From contig CATLJY010000261.1 of NCBI GenBank assembly GCA_949987705.1, positions 62,001 through 126,000 on the forward strand: 64,000 nt of DNA, written 5' to 3'. Every line of letters starts with the position of its first letter. Position 1 is the stretch's first letter. Shown here piece by piece: positions 10,204 through 22,316 of the stretch. The DNA comes from Thereva unica (Eukaryota > Arthropoda > Insecta > Diptera > Therevidae). The translations under genes were made by a program, and so were the position numbers. The notes beneath the pieces were generated by a model. It ran no database searches, was not told the DNA's origin, and was given only the letters and a program-made list of their open reading frames with translations.

Positions 10204-11450
10204 GATGAATGTAACTTAATTTCGATGAATTAAGTGAATTGAACTTATTTTCGATGTATTCGATGTATGAAACTCAATTTCGATGAATTAAGTGAATTTA
10301 ACTTATTTTCGATGTATTCGATGAATGTAACTTAATTTCGATGAATTAAGTGAATTTAACTTATTTTCGATGTATTCGATGAATGTAACTTAATTTCGAT
10401 GAATTAAGTGAATTTAACTTATTTTCGATGTATGAAACTAAATTTCGATGAATTAAGTGAATTTAACTTATTTTCGATGTATTCGATGAATGTAACTTAA
10501 TTTCGATGAATTAAGTGAATTTAACTTATTTTCGATGTATGAAACTCAATTTCGATGAATTAAGTGAATTTAACTTATTTTCGATGTATTCGATGAATGT
10601 AACTTAATTTCGATGAATTAAGTGATTTCAAGTTATTTTCGATGTATTCGATGTATGAAACTCAATTTCGGTGAATTAAGTGAATTAACTTATTTTCGAT
10701 GTATTCGATGAATGTAACTTAATTTCGATGAATTAAGTGAATTTAACTTATTTTCGATGTATTCGATGAATGTAACTTAATTTCGATGAATTAAGTGAAT
10801 TTAACTTATTTTCGATGTATTCGATGTATGAAACTCAATTTCGATGAATTAAGTGAATTTAACTTATTTTCGATGTATTCGATGAATGTAACTTAATTTC
10901 GATGAATTAAGTGATTTCAAGTTATTTTCGATGTATTCAATGTATGAAACTCAATTTCGATGAATTAAGTGAATTTAACTTATTTTCGATGTATTCGATG
11001 AATGTAACTTAATTTCGATGAATTAAGTGAATTTAACTTATTTTCGATGTATTCGATGAATATAACTTAATTTCGGTGAATTAAGTGAATTTAAGTTATT
11101 TTCGATGTATTCGATGTATGAAACTCAATTTCGATGAATTAAGTGAATTTAACTTATTTTCGATGTATTCGATGAATGTAACTTAATTTCGATGAATTAA
11201 GTGAATTTAACTTATTTTCGATGTATTCGATGAATGTAACTTAATTTCGATGAATTAAGTGATTTCAAGTTATTTTCGATGTATTCGATGTATGAAACTC
11301 AATTTCGATGAATTAAGTGAATTTAACTTATTTTCGATGTATTCGATGAATGTAACTCAATTTCGATGAATTAAGTGAATTTAACTTATTTTCGATGTAT
11401 TCGATGTATGAAACTCAATTTCGATGAATTAAGTGAATTTAACTTATTTT
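10204..11450 (+). repeat. Transitional dimer block
   Basis: This is ordinary type 1/type 2 dimers with CGGTGAATT at 10,669 and the linked GAATATAACTTAATTTCGGTG variant at 11,058. A CTAAAT tail at about 10,433 sits in a short-monomer context unlike that of family I. It aligns colinearly with about 37.6-38.5 kb, with one 58-bp monomer more between 11,058 and 11,455 than between 38,207 and 38,546. There is a 1-bp deletion in GAATTAACTTA near 10,685. Nothing non-satellite is present. Confidence 0.75.
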
Positions 11451-12191
11451 CGATGTACTCGATGAATGTAACTTAATTTCGATGAATTAAGTGATTTCAA
11501 GTTATTTTCGATGTATTCGATGTATGAAAACTCAATTTCGATGAATTAAGTGAATTTAACTTATTTTCGATGTATTCGATGAATGTAACTCAATTTCGAT
11601 GAATTAAGTGAATTGAACTTATTTTCGTTGTATTCGATGAATGTAACTTAATTCGATGAATTAAGTGATTTCAAGTTATTTTCGATGTATTCGATGTATG
11701 AAACTCAATTTCGATGAATTAAGTGAATTAACTTATTTTCGATGTATTCGATGAATGTAACTCAATTTCGATGAATTAAGTGAATTTAACTTATTTTCGA
11801 TGTATTCGATGTATGAAACTCAATTTCGATGAATTAAGTGAATTTAACTTATTTTCGATGTACTCGATGAATGTAACTTAATTTCGATGAATTAAGTGAT
11901 TTCAAGTTATTTTCGATGTATTCGATGTATGAGACTCAATTTCGATGAATTAAGTGAATTTAACTTATTTTCGATGTATTCGATGAATGTAACTCAATTT
12001 CGATGAATTAAGTGAATTGAACTTATTTTCGATGTATTCGATGAATGTAACTTAATTTCGATGAATTAAGTGATTTCAAGTTATTTTCGATGAATTCGAT
12101 GAATGTAACTTGATTTCGATGAATTAAGTGAATATAAGTTATTTTCGATGTATTCGATGTATGAAACTCAATTTCGATGAATTAAGTGAAT

Positions 12192-12210
12192 TTAACTTAT
12201 TATGAAACTC
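12192..12210 (+). repeat. 17-bp deletion within a monomer
   Basis: AACTTATTATGAAACTC replaces the normal form in which a 17-bp linker containing two TTCGATG motifs separates AACTTATT from ATGAAACTC. The corresponding place in the 39-kb copy (about 39,230) is intact, so the loss is private to this copy and later than the long-range duplication. Confidence 0.85.
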
Positions 12211-13054
12211 AATTTCGATGAATTAAGTGATTTCAAGTTATTTTCGATGTATTCGATGAATGTAACTTAATTTCGATGAATTAAGTGAATTTCAAGTTAT
12301 TTTCGATGTATTCGATGTATGAAACTCAATTTCGATGAATTAAGTGAATTTAACTTATTTTCGATGTATTCGATGAATGTAACTCAATTTCGATGAATTA
12401 AGTGAATTGATCTTATTTTCGATGTATTCAATGAATGTAACTTAATTTCGATGAATTAAGTGATTTCAAGTTATTTTCGATGTATTCGATGTATGAAACT
12501 CAATTTCGATGAATAAGTGAATTTAACTTATTTTCGATGTATTCGATGAATGTAACTTAATTTCGATGAATTAAGTGATTTCAAGTTATTTTCGATGTAT
12601 TCGATGAATGTAACTTAATTTCGATGAATTAAGTGAATTTAAGTTATTTTCGATGTATTCGATGTATGAAACTCAATTTCGATGAATTAAGTGAATTATC
12701 TTATTTTCGATGTATTCGATGAATGTAACTTAATTTCGATGAATTAAGTGATTTCAAGTTATTTTCGATGAATTCGATGAATGTAACTTGATTTCGATGA
12801 AATAAGTGAATTTAAGTTATTTTCGATGTATTCGATGTATGAAACTCAATTTCGATGAATTAAGTGAACTTAACTTATTTTCGATGTATTCGATGAATGT
12901 AACTTAATTTCGATGAATTAAGTGAATTGAGCTTATTTTCGATGTATTCGATGTATGAAGCTCCATTTCGATGAATTAGTGAATTTAACTTATTTTCGAT
13001 GTATTCGATGAATGTAACTTAATTTCGATGAATTAAGTGAATTTAACTTATTTT

Positions 13055-13070
13055 CGATGTATTATGAAAC
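13055..13070 (+). repeat. Shared linker deletion GATGTATTATGAAAC (copy 1)
   Basis: The linker reads GTATTATGAAAC, having lost the second TTCGATG motif. The identical lesion occurs at 40,113-40,124. Both lie in the same family II context (GAGCTT and GAAGCTC upstream). The deletion arose once and was copied about 27 kb away, which makes it a strong anchor for the long-range duplication. Confidence 0.88.
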
Positions 13071-15149
13071 TCAATTTCGATGAATTAAGTGAATTTAACT
13101 TATTTTCAATGTATTCGATGAATGTAACTTAATTTCGATGAATTAAGTGATTTCAAGTTATTTTCGATGTATTCGATGTATGAAACTCAATTTCGATGAA
13201 TTAAGTGAATTTACTTATTTTCGATGTATTCGATGAATGTAACTAAATTTCGATGAATTAAGTGAATTTAACTTATTTTCGATGTATTCGATGAATATAA
13301 CTTAATTTCGGTGAATTAAGTGAATTTAAGTTATTTTCGATGTATTCGATGTATGAAACTCAATTTCGATGAATTAAGTGAATTTAACTTATTTTCGATG
13401 TATTCGATGAATGTAACTTAATTTCAATGAATTAAGTGATTTCAAGTTATTTTCGATGTATTCGATGTATGAAACTCAATTTCGATGAATTAAGTGAATT
13501 TAACTCATTTTCGATGTATTCGATGAATGTAACTCAATTTCGATGAATTAAGTGAATTGAACTTATTTTCGATGTATTCAATGAATGTAACTTAATTTCG
13601 AAGAATTAAGTGATTTCAAGTTATTTTCGATGTATTCGATGTATGAAACTCAACTTCGATGAATTAAGTGAATTTAACTTATTTTCGATGTATTCGATGA
13701 ATGTAACTAAATTTCGATGAATTAAGTGAATTTAACTTATTTTCGATGTATTCGATGAATATAACTTAATTTCGGTGAATTAAGTGAATTTAAGTTATTT
13801 TCGATGTATTCGATGTATGAAACTCAATTTCGATGAATTAAGTGAATTTAACTTATTTTCGATGTATTCGATGAATGTAACTTAATTTCGATGAATTAAG
13901 TGAATTTAACTTATTTTCGATGTATTCGATGAATATAACTTAATTTCGGTGAATTAAGTGAATTTAAGTTATTTTCGATGTATTCGATGTATGAAACTCA
14001 ATTTCGATGAATTAAGTGAATTTAACTTATTTTCGATGTATTCGATGAATGTAACTTAATTTCGATGAATTAAGTGATTTCAAGTTATTTTCGATGTATT
14101 CGATGTATGAAACTCAATTTCGATGAATTAAGTGAATTTAACTCATTTTCGATGTATTCGATGAATGTAACTCAATTTCGATGAATTAAGTGAATTGAAC
14201 TTATTTTCGATGTATTCGATGAATGTAACTTAATTTCGATGAATTAAGTGATTTCAAGTTATTTTCGATGTATTCGATGAATGTAACTTAATTTCGATGA
14301 ATTAAGTGAATTTAAGTTATTTTCGATGTATTCGATGTATGAAACTCAATTTCGATGAATTAAGTGAATTTATCTTATTTTCGATGTATTCGATGAATGT
14401 AACTTAATTTCGATGAATTAAGTAATTTCAAGTTATTTTCGAATGAATTCGATGAATGTAACTTGATTTCGATGAATTAAGTGAATTTAAGTTATTTTCG
14501 ATGTATTCGATGTATGAAACTCAATTTCGATGAATTAAGTGAACTTAACTTATTTTCGATGTATTCGATGAATGTAACTTAATTTCGATGAATTAAGTGA
14601 ATTGAGCTTATTTTCGATGTATTCGATGTATGAAGCTCAATTTCGATGAATTAAGTGAATTTAACTTATTTTCGATGTATTCGATGAATGTAACTTAATT
14701 TCGATGAATTAAGTGAATTTAACTTATTTTCGATGTATTCGATGTATGAAACTCAATTTCGATGAATTAAGTGAATTTAACTTATTTTCGATGTATTCGA
14801 TGAATGTAACTTAATTTCGATGAATTAAGTGATTTCAAGTTATTTTCGATGTATTCGATGTATGAAACTCAATTTCGATGAATTAAGTGAATTAACTTCT
14901 TTTCGATGTATTCGATGAATGTAACTTAATTTCGATGAATTAAGTGAATTTAACTTATTTTCGATGTATTCGATGAATATAACTTAATTTCGGTGAATTA
15001 AGTGAATTTAAGTTATTTTCGATGTATTCGATGTATGAAACTCAATTTCGATGAATTAAGTGAATTTAACTTATTTTCGATGTATTCGATGAATGTAACT
15101 TAATTTCGATGAATTAAGTGATTTCAAGTTATTTTCGATGAATTCGATG

Positions 15150-16029
15150 AAATGTAACTTAATTTCGATGAATTAAGTGATTTCAAGTTATTTTCGATGA
15201 ATTCGATGAATGTAACTTGATTTCGATGAATTAAGTGAATATAAGTTATTTTCGATGTATTCGATGTATGAAACTCAATTTCGATGAATTAAGTGAATTT
15301 AACTTATTTTCGATGTATTCGATGTATGAAACTCAATTTCGATGAATTAAGTGAATTGAACTTATTTTCGATGTATTCGATGAATGTAACTTAATTTCGA
15401 TGAATTAAGTGATTTCAAGTTATTTTCGATGAATTCGATGAATGTAACTTGATTTCGATGAATTAAGTGAATATAAGTTATTTTCGATGTATTCGATGTA
15501 TGAAACTCAATTTCGATGAATTAAGTGAATTTAACTTATTTTCGATGTATTCGATGTATGAAACTCAATTTCGATGAATTAAGTGAATTTCAAGTTATTT
15601 TCGATGTATTCGATGTATGAAACTCAATTTCGATGAATTAAGTGAATTTAACTTATTTTCGATGTATTCGATGAATGTAACTCAATTTCGATGAATTAAG
15701 TGAATTGAACTTATTTTCGATGTATTCAATGAATGTAACTTAATTTCGATGAATTAAGTGATTTCAAGTTATTTTCGATGTATTCGATGTATGAAACTCA
15801 ATTTCGATGAATTAAGTGAATTTAACTTATTTTCGATGTATTCGATGAATGTAACTTAATTTCGATGAATTAAGTGAATTGAACTTATTTTCGATGTATT
15901 CGATGTATGAAACTCAATTTCGATGAATTAAGTGAATTTAACTTATTTTCGATGTATTCGATGAATGTAACTTAATTTCGATGAATTAAGTGAATTTAAC
16001 TTATTTTCGATGTATTCGATGAATGTAAC
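15150..16029 (+). repeat. Satellite between family II and the 3,144-bp block
   Basis: This contains the GAATATAAG variant twice (about 15,237 and 15,469), separated by duplicated monomers with CTTGAT tails, then ordinary dimers and one GAATTTCAAG 59-bp monomer near 15,588. No unique sequence is present. Confidence 0.75.
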
Positions 16030-19000
16030 TTAATTTCGATGAATTAAGTGAATTTAACTTATTTTCGATGTATGAAACTCAATTTCGATGAATTAAGTGA
16101 ATTTAACTTATTTTCGATGTATTCGATGAATGTAACTTAATTTCGATGAATTAAGTGAATTTAACTTATTTTCGATGTATGAAACTCAATTTCGATGAAT
16201 TAAGTGAATTTAACTTATTTTCGATGTATTCGATGAATGTAACTTAATTTCGATGAATTAAGTGATTTCAAGTTATTTTCGATGTATTCGATGTATGAAA
16301 CTCAATTTCGGTGAATTAAGTGAATTTAACTTATTTTCGATGTATTCGATGAATGTAACTTAATTTCGATGAATTAAGTGAATTGAACTTATTTTCGATG
16401 TATTCGATGTATGAAACTCAATTTCGATGAATTAAGTGAATTTAACTTATTTTCGATGTATTCGATGAATGTAACTTAATTTCGATGAATTAAGTGAATT
16501 TAACTTATTTTCGATGTATTCGATGTATGAAACTCAATTTCGATGAATTAAGTGAATTTAACTTATTTTCGATGTATTCGATGAATGTAACTTAATTTCG
16601 ATGAATTAAGTGATTTCAAGTTATTTTCGATGTATTCAATGTATGAAACTCAATTTCGATGAATTAAGTGAATTTAACTTATTTTCGATGTATTCGATGA
16701 ATGTAACTTAATTTCGATGAATTAAGTGAATTTAACTTATTTTCGATGTATTCGATGAATATAACTTAATTTCGGTGAATTAAGTGAATTTAAGTTATTT
16801 TCGATGTATTCGATGTATGAAACTCAATTTCGATGAATTAAGTGAATTTAACTTATTTTCGATGTATTCGATGAATGTAACTTAATTTCGATGAATTAAG
16901 TGAATTTAACTTATTTTCGATGTATTCGATGAATGTAACTTAATTTCGATGAATTAAGTGATTTCAAGTTATTTTCGATGTATTCGATGTATGAAACTCA
17001 ATTTCGATGAATTAAGTGAATTTAACTTATTTTCGATGTATTCGATGAATGTAACTCAATTTCGATGAATTAAGTGAATTGAACTTATTTTCGATGTATT
17101 CAATGAATGTAACTTAATTTCGATGAATTAAGTGATTTCAAGTTATTTTCGATGTATTCGATGTATGAAACTCAATTTCGATGAATTAAGTGAATTTAAC
17201 TTATTTTCGATGTATTCGATGAATGTAACTTAATTTCGATGAATTAAGTGAATTTAACTTATTTTCGATGTATTCGATGAATGTAACTTAATTTCGATGA
17301 ATTAAGTGAATTTAACTTATTTTCGATGTATGAAACTCAATTTCGATGAATTAAGTGAATTTAACTTATTTTCGATGTATTCGATGAATGTAACTTAATT
17401 TCGATGAATTAAGTGATTTCAAGTTATTTTCGATGTATTCGATGTATGAAACTCAATTTCGGTGAATTAAGTGAATTTAACTTATTTTCGATGTATTCGA
17501 TGAATGTAACTTAATTTCGATGAATTAAGTGAATTGAACTTATTTTCGATGTATTCGATGTATGAAACTCAATTTCGATGAATTAAGTGAATTTAACTTA
17601 TTTTCGATGTATTCGATGAATGTAACTTAATTTCGATGAATTAAGTGAATTTAACTTATTTTCGATGTATTCGATGTATGAAACTCAATTTCGATGAATT
17701 AAGTGAATTTAACTTATTTTCGATGTATTCGATGAATGTACCTTAATTTCGATGAATTAAGTGATTTCAAGTTATTTTCGATGTATTCAATGTATGAAAC
17801 TCAATTTCGATGAATTAAGTGAATTTAACTTATTTTCGATGTATTCGATGAATGTAACTTAATTTCGATGAATTAAGTGAATTGAACTTATTTTCGATGT
17901 ATTCTATGAATGTAACTTAATTTCGATGAATTAAGTGATTTCAAGTTATTTTCGATGAATTCGATGTATGAAACTCAATTTCGATGAATTAAGTGAATTT
18001 AACTTATTTTCGATGTATTCGATGAATGTAACTCAATTTCGATGAATTAAGTGAATTTAACTTATTTTCGATGTATTCGATGTATGAAACTCAATTTCGA
18101 TGAATTAAGTGAATTTAACTTATTTTCGATGTATTCGATGAATGTAACTTAATTTCGATGAATTAAGTGATTTCAAGTTATTTTCGATGTATTCGATGAA
18201 TGTAACTTAATTTCGATGAATTAAGTGAATTTCAAGTTATTTTCGATGTATTCGATGTATGAAACTCAATTTCGATGAATTAAGTGAATTTAACTTATTT
18301 TCGATGTATTCAATGAATGTAACTTAATTTCGATGAATTAAGTGAATTTAACTTATTTTCGATGTATTCGATGAATGTAACTTAATTTCGATGAATTAAG
18401 TGATTTCAAGTTATTTTCGATGTATTCGATGTATGAAACTCAATTTCGGTGAATTAAGTGAATTTAACTTATTTTCGATGTATTCGATGAATGTAACTTA
18501 ATTTCGATGAATTAAGTGAATTGAACTTATTTTCGATGTATTCGATGTATGAAACTCAATTTCGATGAATTAAGTGAATTTAACTTATTTTCGATGTATT
18601 CGATGAATGTAACTAAATTTCGATGAATTAAGTGAATTTAACTTATTTTCGATGTATTCGATGAATATAACTTAATTTCGGTGAATTAAGTGAATTTAAG
18701 TTATTTTCGATGTATTCGATGTATGAAACTCAATTTCGATGAATTAAGTGAATTTAACTTATTTTCGATGTATTCAATGAATTAAGTGATTTCAAGTTAT
18801 TTTCGATGTATTCGATGTACGAAACTCAATTTCGATGAATTAAGTGAATTTAACTCATTTTCGATGTATTCGATGAATGTAACTCAATTTCGATGAATTA
18901 AGTGAATTGACCTTATTTTCGATGTATTCAATGAATGTAACTTAATTTCGAAGAATTAAGTGATTTCAAGTTATTTTCGATGTATTCGATGTATGAAACT

Positions 19001-19172
19001 CAACTTCGATGAATTAAGTGAATTTAACTTATTTTCGATGTATTCGATGAATGTAACTAAATTTCGATGAATTAAGTGAATTTAACTTATTTTCGATGTA
19101 TTCGATGAATATAACTTAATTTCGGTGAATTAAGTGAATTTAAGTTATTTTCGATGTATTCGATGTATGAAA
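16030..19172 (+). repeat. 3,144-bp HOR, copy 1
   Basis: This is the first of two tandem copies. Internal anchors repeat 3,144 bp later: CGG 16,309/19,453; 17,460/20,604; 18,447/21,591. Private variants do the same: GTACCTTAA (CC at 17,741/20,885), ATTCTATGAA (17,901/21,045), TATTCAATGAATTAAG (18,771/21,915, a shared internal deletion) and CGAAGAATT (18,949/22,093). Differences seen between copies are very few: GTACGAAAC at about 18,818 against GTATGAAAC, and TTGACCTTAT at about 18,908 against TTGAACTTAT. Borders are approximate because flanking monomers are alike. Confidence 0.88.
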
Positions 19173-22100
19173 CTTAATTTCGATGAATTAAGTGAATTTA
19201 ACTTATTTTCGATGTATGAAACTCAATTTCGATGAATTAAGTGAATTTAACTTATTTTCGATGTATTCGATGAATGTAACTTAATTTCGATGAATTAAGT
19301 GAATTTAACTTATTTTCGATGTATGAAACTCAATTTCGATGAATTAAGTGAATTTAACTTATTTTCGATGTATTCGATGAATGTAACTTAATTTCGATGA
19401 ATTAAGTGATTTCAAGTTATTTTCGATGTATTCGATGTATGAAACTCAATTTCGGTGAATTAAGTGAATTTAACTTATTTTCGATGTATTCGATGAATGT
19501 AACTTAATTTCGATGAATTAAGTGAATTGAACTTATTTTCGATGTATTCGATGTATGAAACTCAATTTCGATGAATTAAGTGAATTTAACTTATTTTCGA
19601 TGTATTCGATGAATGTAACTTAATTTCGATGAATTAAGTGAATTTAACTTATTTTCGATGTATTCGATGTATGAAACTCAATTTCGATGAATTAAGTGAA
19701 TTTAACTTATTTTCGATGTATTCGATGAATGTAACTTAATTTCGATGAATTAAGTGATTTCAAGTTATTTTCGATGTATTCAATGTATGAAACTCAATTT
19801 CGATGAATTAAGTGAATTTAACTTATTTTCGATGTATTCGATGAATGTAACTTAATTTCGATGAATTAAGTGAATTTAACTTATTTTCGATGTATTCGAT
19901 GAATATAACTTAATTTCGGTGAATTAAGTGAATTTAAGTTATTTTCGATGTATTCGATGTATGAAACTCAATTTCGATGAATTAAGTGAATTTAACTTAT
20001 TTTCGATGTATTCGATGAATGTAACTTAATTTCGATGAATTAAGTGAATTTAACTTATTTTCGATGTATTCGATGAATGTAACTTAATTTCGATGAATTA
20101 AGTGATTTCAAGTTATTTTCGATGTATTCGATGTATGAAACTCAATTTCGATGAATTAAGTGAATTTAACTTATTTTCGATGTATTCGATGAATGTAACT
20201 CAATTTCGATGAATTAAGTGAATTGAACTTATTTTCGATGTATTCAATGAATGTAACTTAATTTCGATGAATTAAGTGATTTCAAGTTATTTTCGATGTA
20301 TTCGATGTATGAAACTCAATTTCGATGAATTAAGTGAATTTAACTTATTTTCGATGTATTCGATGAATGTAACTTAATTTCGATGAATTAAGTGAATTTA
20401 ACTTATTTTCGATGTATTCGATGAATGTAACTTAATTTCGATGAATTAAGTGAATTTAACTTATTTTCGATGTATGAAACTCAATTTCGATGAATTAAGT
20501 GAATTTAACTTATTTTCGATGTATTCGATGAATGTAACTTAATTTCGATGAATTAAGTGATTTCAAGTTATTTTCGATGTATTCGATGTATGAAACTCAA
20601 TTTCGGTGAATTAAGTGAATTTAACTTATTTTCGATGTATTCGATGAATGTAACTTAATTTCGATGAATTAAGTGAATTGAACTTATTTTCGATGTATTC
20701 GATGTATGAAACTCAATTTCGATGAATTAAGTGAATTTAACTTATTTTCGATGTATTCGATGAATGTAACTTAATTTCGATGAATTAAGTGAATTTAACT
20801 TATTTTCGATGTATTCGATGTATGAAACTCAATTTCGATGAATTAAGTGAATTTAACTTATTTTCGATGTATTCGATGAATGTACCTTAATTTCGATGAA
20901 TTAAGTGATTTCAAGTTATTTTCGATGTATTCAATGTATGAAACTCAATTTCGATGAATTAAGTGAATTTAACTTATTTTCGATGTATTCGATGAATGTA
21001 ACTTAATTTCGATGAATTAAGTGAATTGAACTTATTTTCGATGTATTCTATGAATGTAACTTAATTTCGATGAATTAAGTGATTTCAAGTTATTTTCGAT
21101 GAATTCGATGTATGAAACTCAATTTCGATGAATTAAGTGAATTTAACTTATTTTCGATGTATTCGATGAATGTAACTCAATTTCGATGAATTAAGTGAAT
21201 TTAACTTATTTTCGATGTATTCGATGTATGAAACTCAATTTCGATGAATTAAGTGAATTTAACTTATTTTCGATGTATTCGATGAATGTAACTTAATTTC
21301 GATGAATTAAGTGATTTCAAGTTATTTTCGATGTATTCGATGAATGTAACTTAATTTCGATGAATTAAGTGAATTTCAAGTTATTTTCGATGTATTCGAT
21401 GTATGAAACTCAATTTCGATGAATTAAGTGAATTTAACTTATTTTCGATGTATTCAATGAATGTAACTTAATTTCGATGAATTAAGTGAATTTAACTTAT
21501 TTTCGATGTATTCGATGAATGTAACTTAATTTCGATGAATTAAGTGATTTCAAGTTATTTTCGATGTATTCGATGTATGAAACTCAATTTCGGTGAATTA
21601 AGTGAATTTAACTTATTTTCGATGTATTCGATGAATGTAACTTAATTTCGATGAATTAAGTGAATTGAACTTATTTTCGATGTATTCGATGTATGAAACT
21701 CAATTTCGATGAATTAAGTGAATTTAACTTATTTTCGATGTATTCGATGAATGTAACTAAATTTCGATGAATTAAGTGAATTTAACTTATTTTCGATGTA
21801 TTCGATGAATATAACTTAATTTCGGTGAATTAAGTGAATTTAAGTTATTTTCGATGTATTCGATGTATGAAACTCAATTTCGATGAATTAAGTGAATTTA
21901 ACTTATTTTCGATGTATTCAATGAATTAAGTGATTTCAAGTTATTTTCGATGTATTCGATGTATGAAACTCAATTTCGATGAATTAAGTGAATTTAACTC
22001 ATTTTCGATGTATTCGATGAATGTAACTCAATTTCGATGAATTAAGTGAATTGAACTTATTTTCGATGTATTCAATGAATGTAACTTAATTTCGAAGAAT

Positions 22101-22316
22101 TAAGTGATTTCAAGTTATTTTCGATGTATTCGATGTATGAAACTCAACTTCGATGAATTAAGTGAATTTAACTTATTTTCGATGTATTCGATGAATGTAA
22201 CTAAATTTCGATGAATTAAGTGAATTTAACTTATTTTCGATGTATTCGATGAATATAACTTAATTTCGGTGAATTAAGTGAATTTAAGTTATTTTCGATG
22301 TATTCGATGTATGAAA
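19173..22316 (+). repeat. 3,144-bp HOR, copy 2
   Basis: This is the second tandem copy. The junction with copy 1 is visible as a hybrid monomer at about 19,165-19,181: a type 2 front, GTATGAAACT, is joined to a type 1 tail, TAATTTCG. That mix is otherwise rare, because GTATGAAACT is normally followed by CAAT. Copy 2 ends near 22,316, where GTATGAAACTCAAT resumes the usual form. The near-identity indicates a recent tandem duplication by unequal crossing-over or replication slippage. Confidence 0.85.

Larger units (their letters stand above)
7900..15120 (+). repeat. Long-range segmental duplication, copy 1
   Basis: This segment is colinear with about 35,213-42,115. Anchors in order: CGG 8,036/35,349; CTAAAT 8,951/36,264; GTACTC 9,278/36,591; GAATATAAG 9,548/36,861; GAATTTCAAG 9,722/37,035 (all at offset 27,313). 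Then CGG 10,669/37,759; GAATATA 11,058/38,207; GTACTC 11,455/38,546 and 11,860/38,952; GTATTATG 13,059/40,113; CAACTTCG 13,651/40,706; GTGAACTT 14,539/41,534; AACTTCT 14,894/41,889; GAATATA 14,975/41,970 (offset 26,995). The offset changes in steps that are mostly multiples or near multiples of a monomer, as expected from gain and loss of units after duplication. Confidence 0.82.
11455..15150 (+). repeat. HOR family II, first block
   Basis: Family II is recognised by variants absent from family I: GTGAACTTAA (12,864; 14,539), TTGAGCTTAT (about 12,926; 14,603), GAAGCTC, TTTATCTT (14,371), CAACTTCG (13,651), CGAAGAATT (13,599), ACTCATTTTCG (14,141) and AACTTCTTTT (14,894). It has more 1-bp indels than family I: GAATAAGTG near 12,513, GAATTAGTG near 12,975, TTTACTTATT near 13,211, CGAATGAATTC near 14,441 and GATGAAATG at 15,147. 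Its order of markers recurs at 38.5-42.1 kb. Confidence 0.8.
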
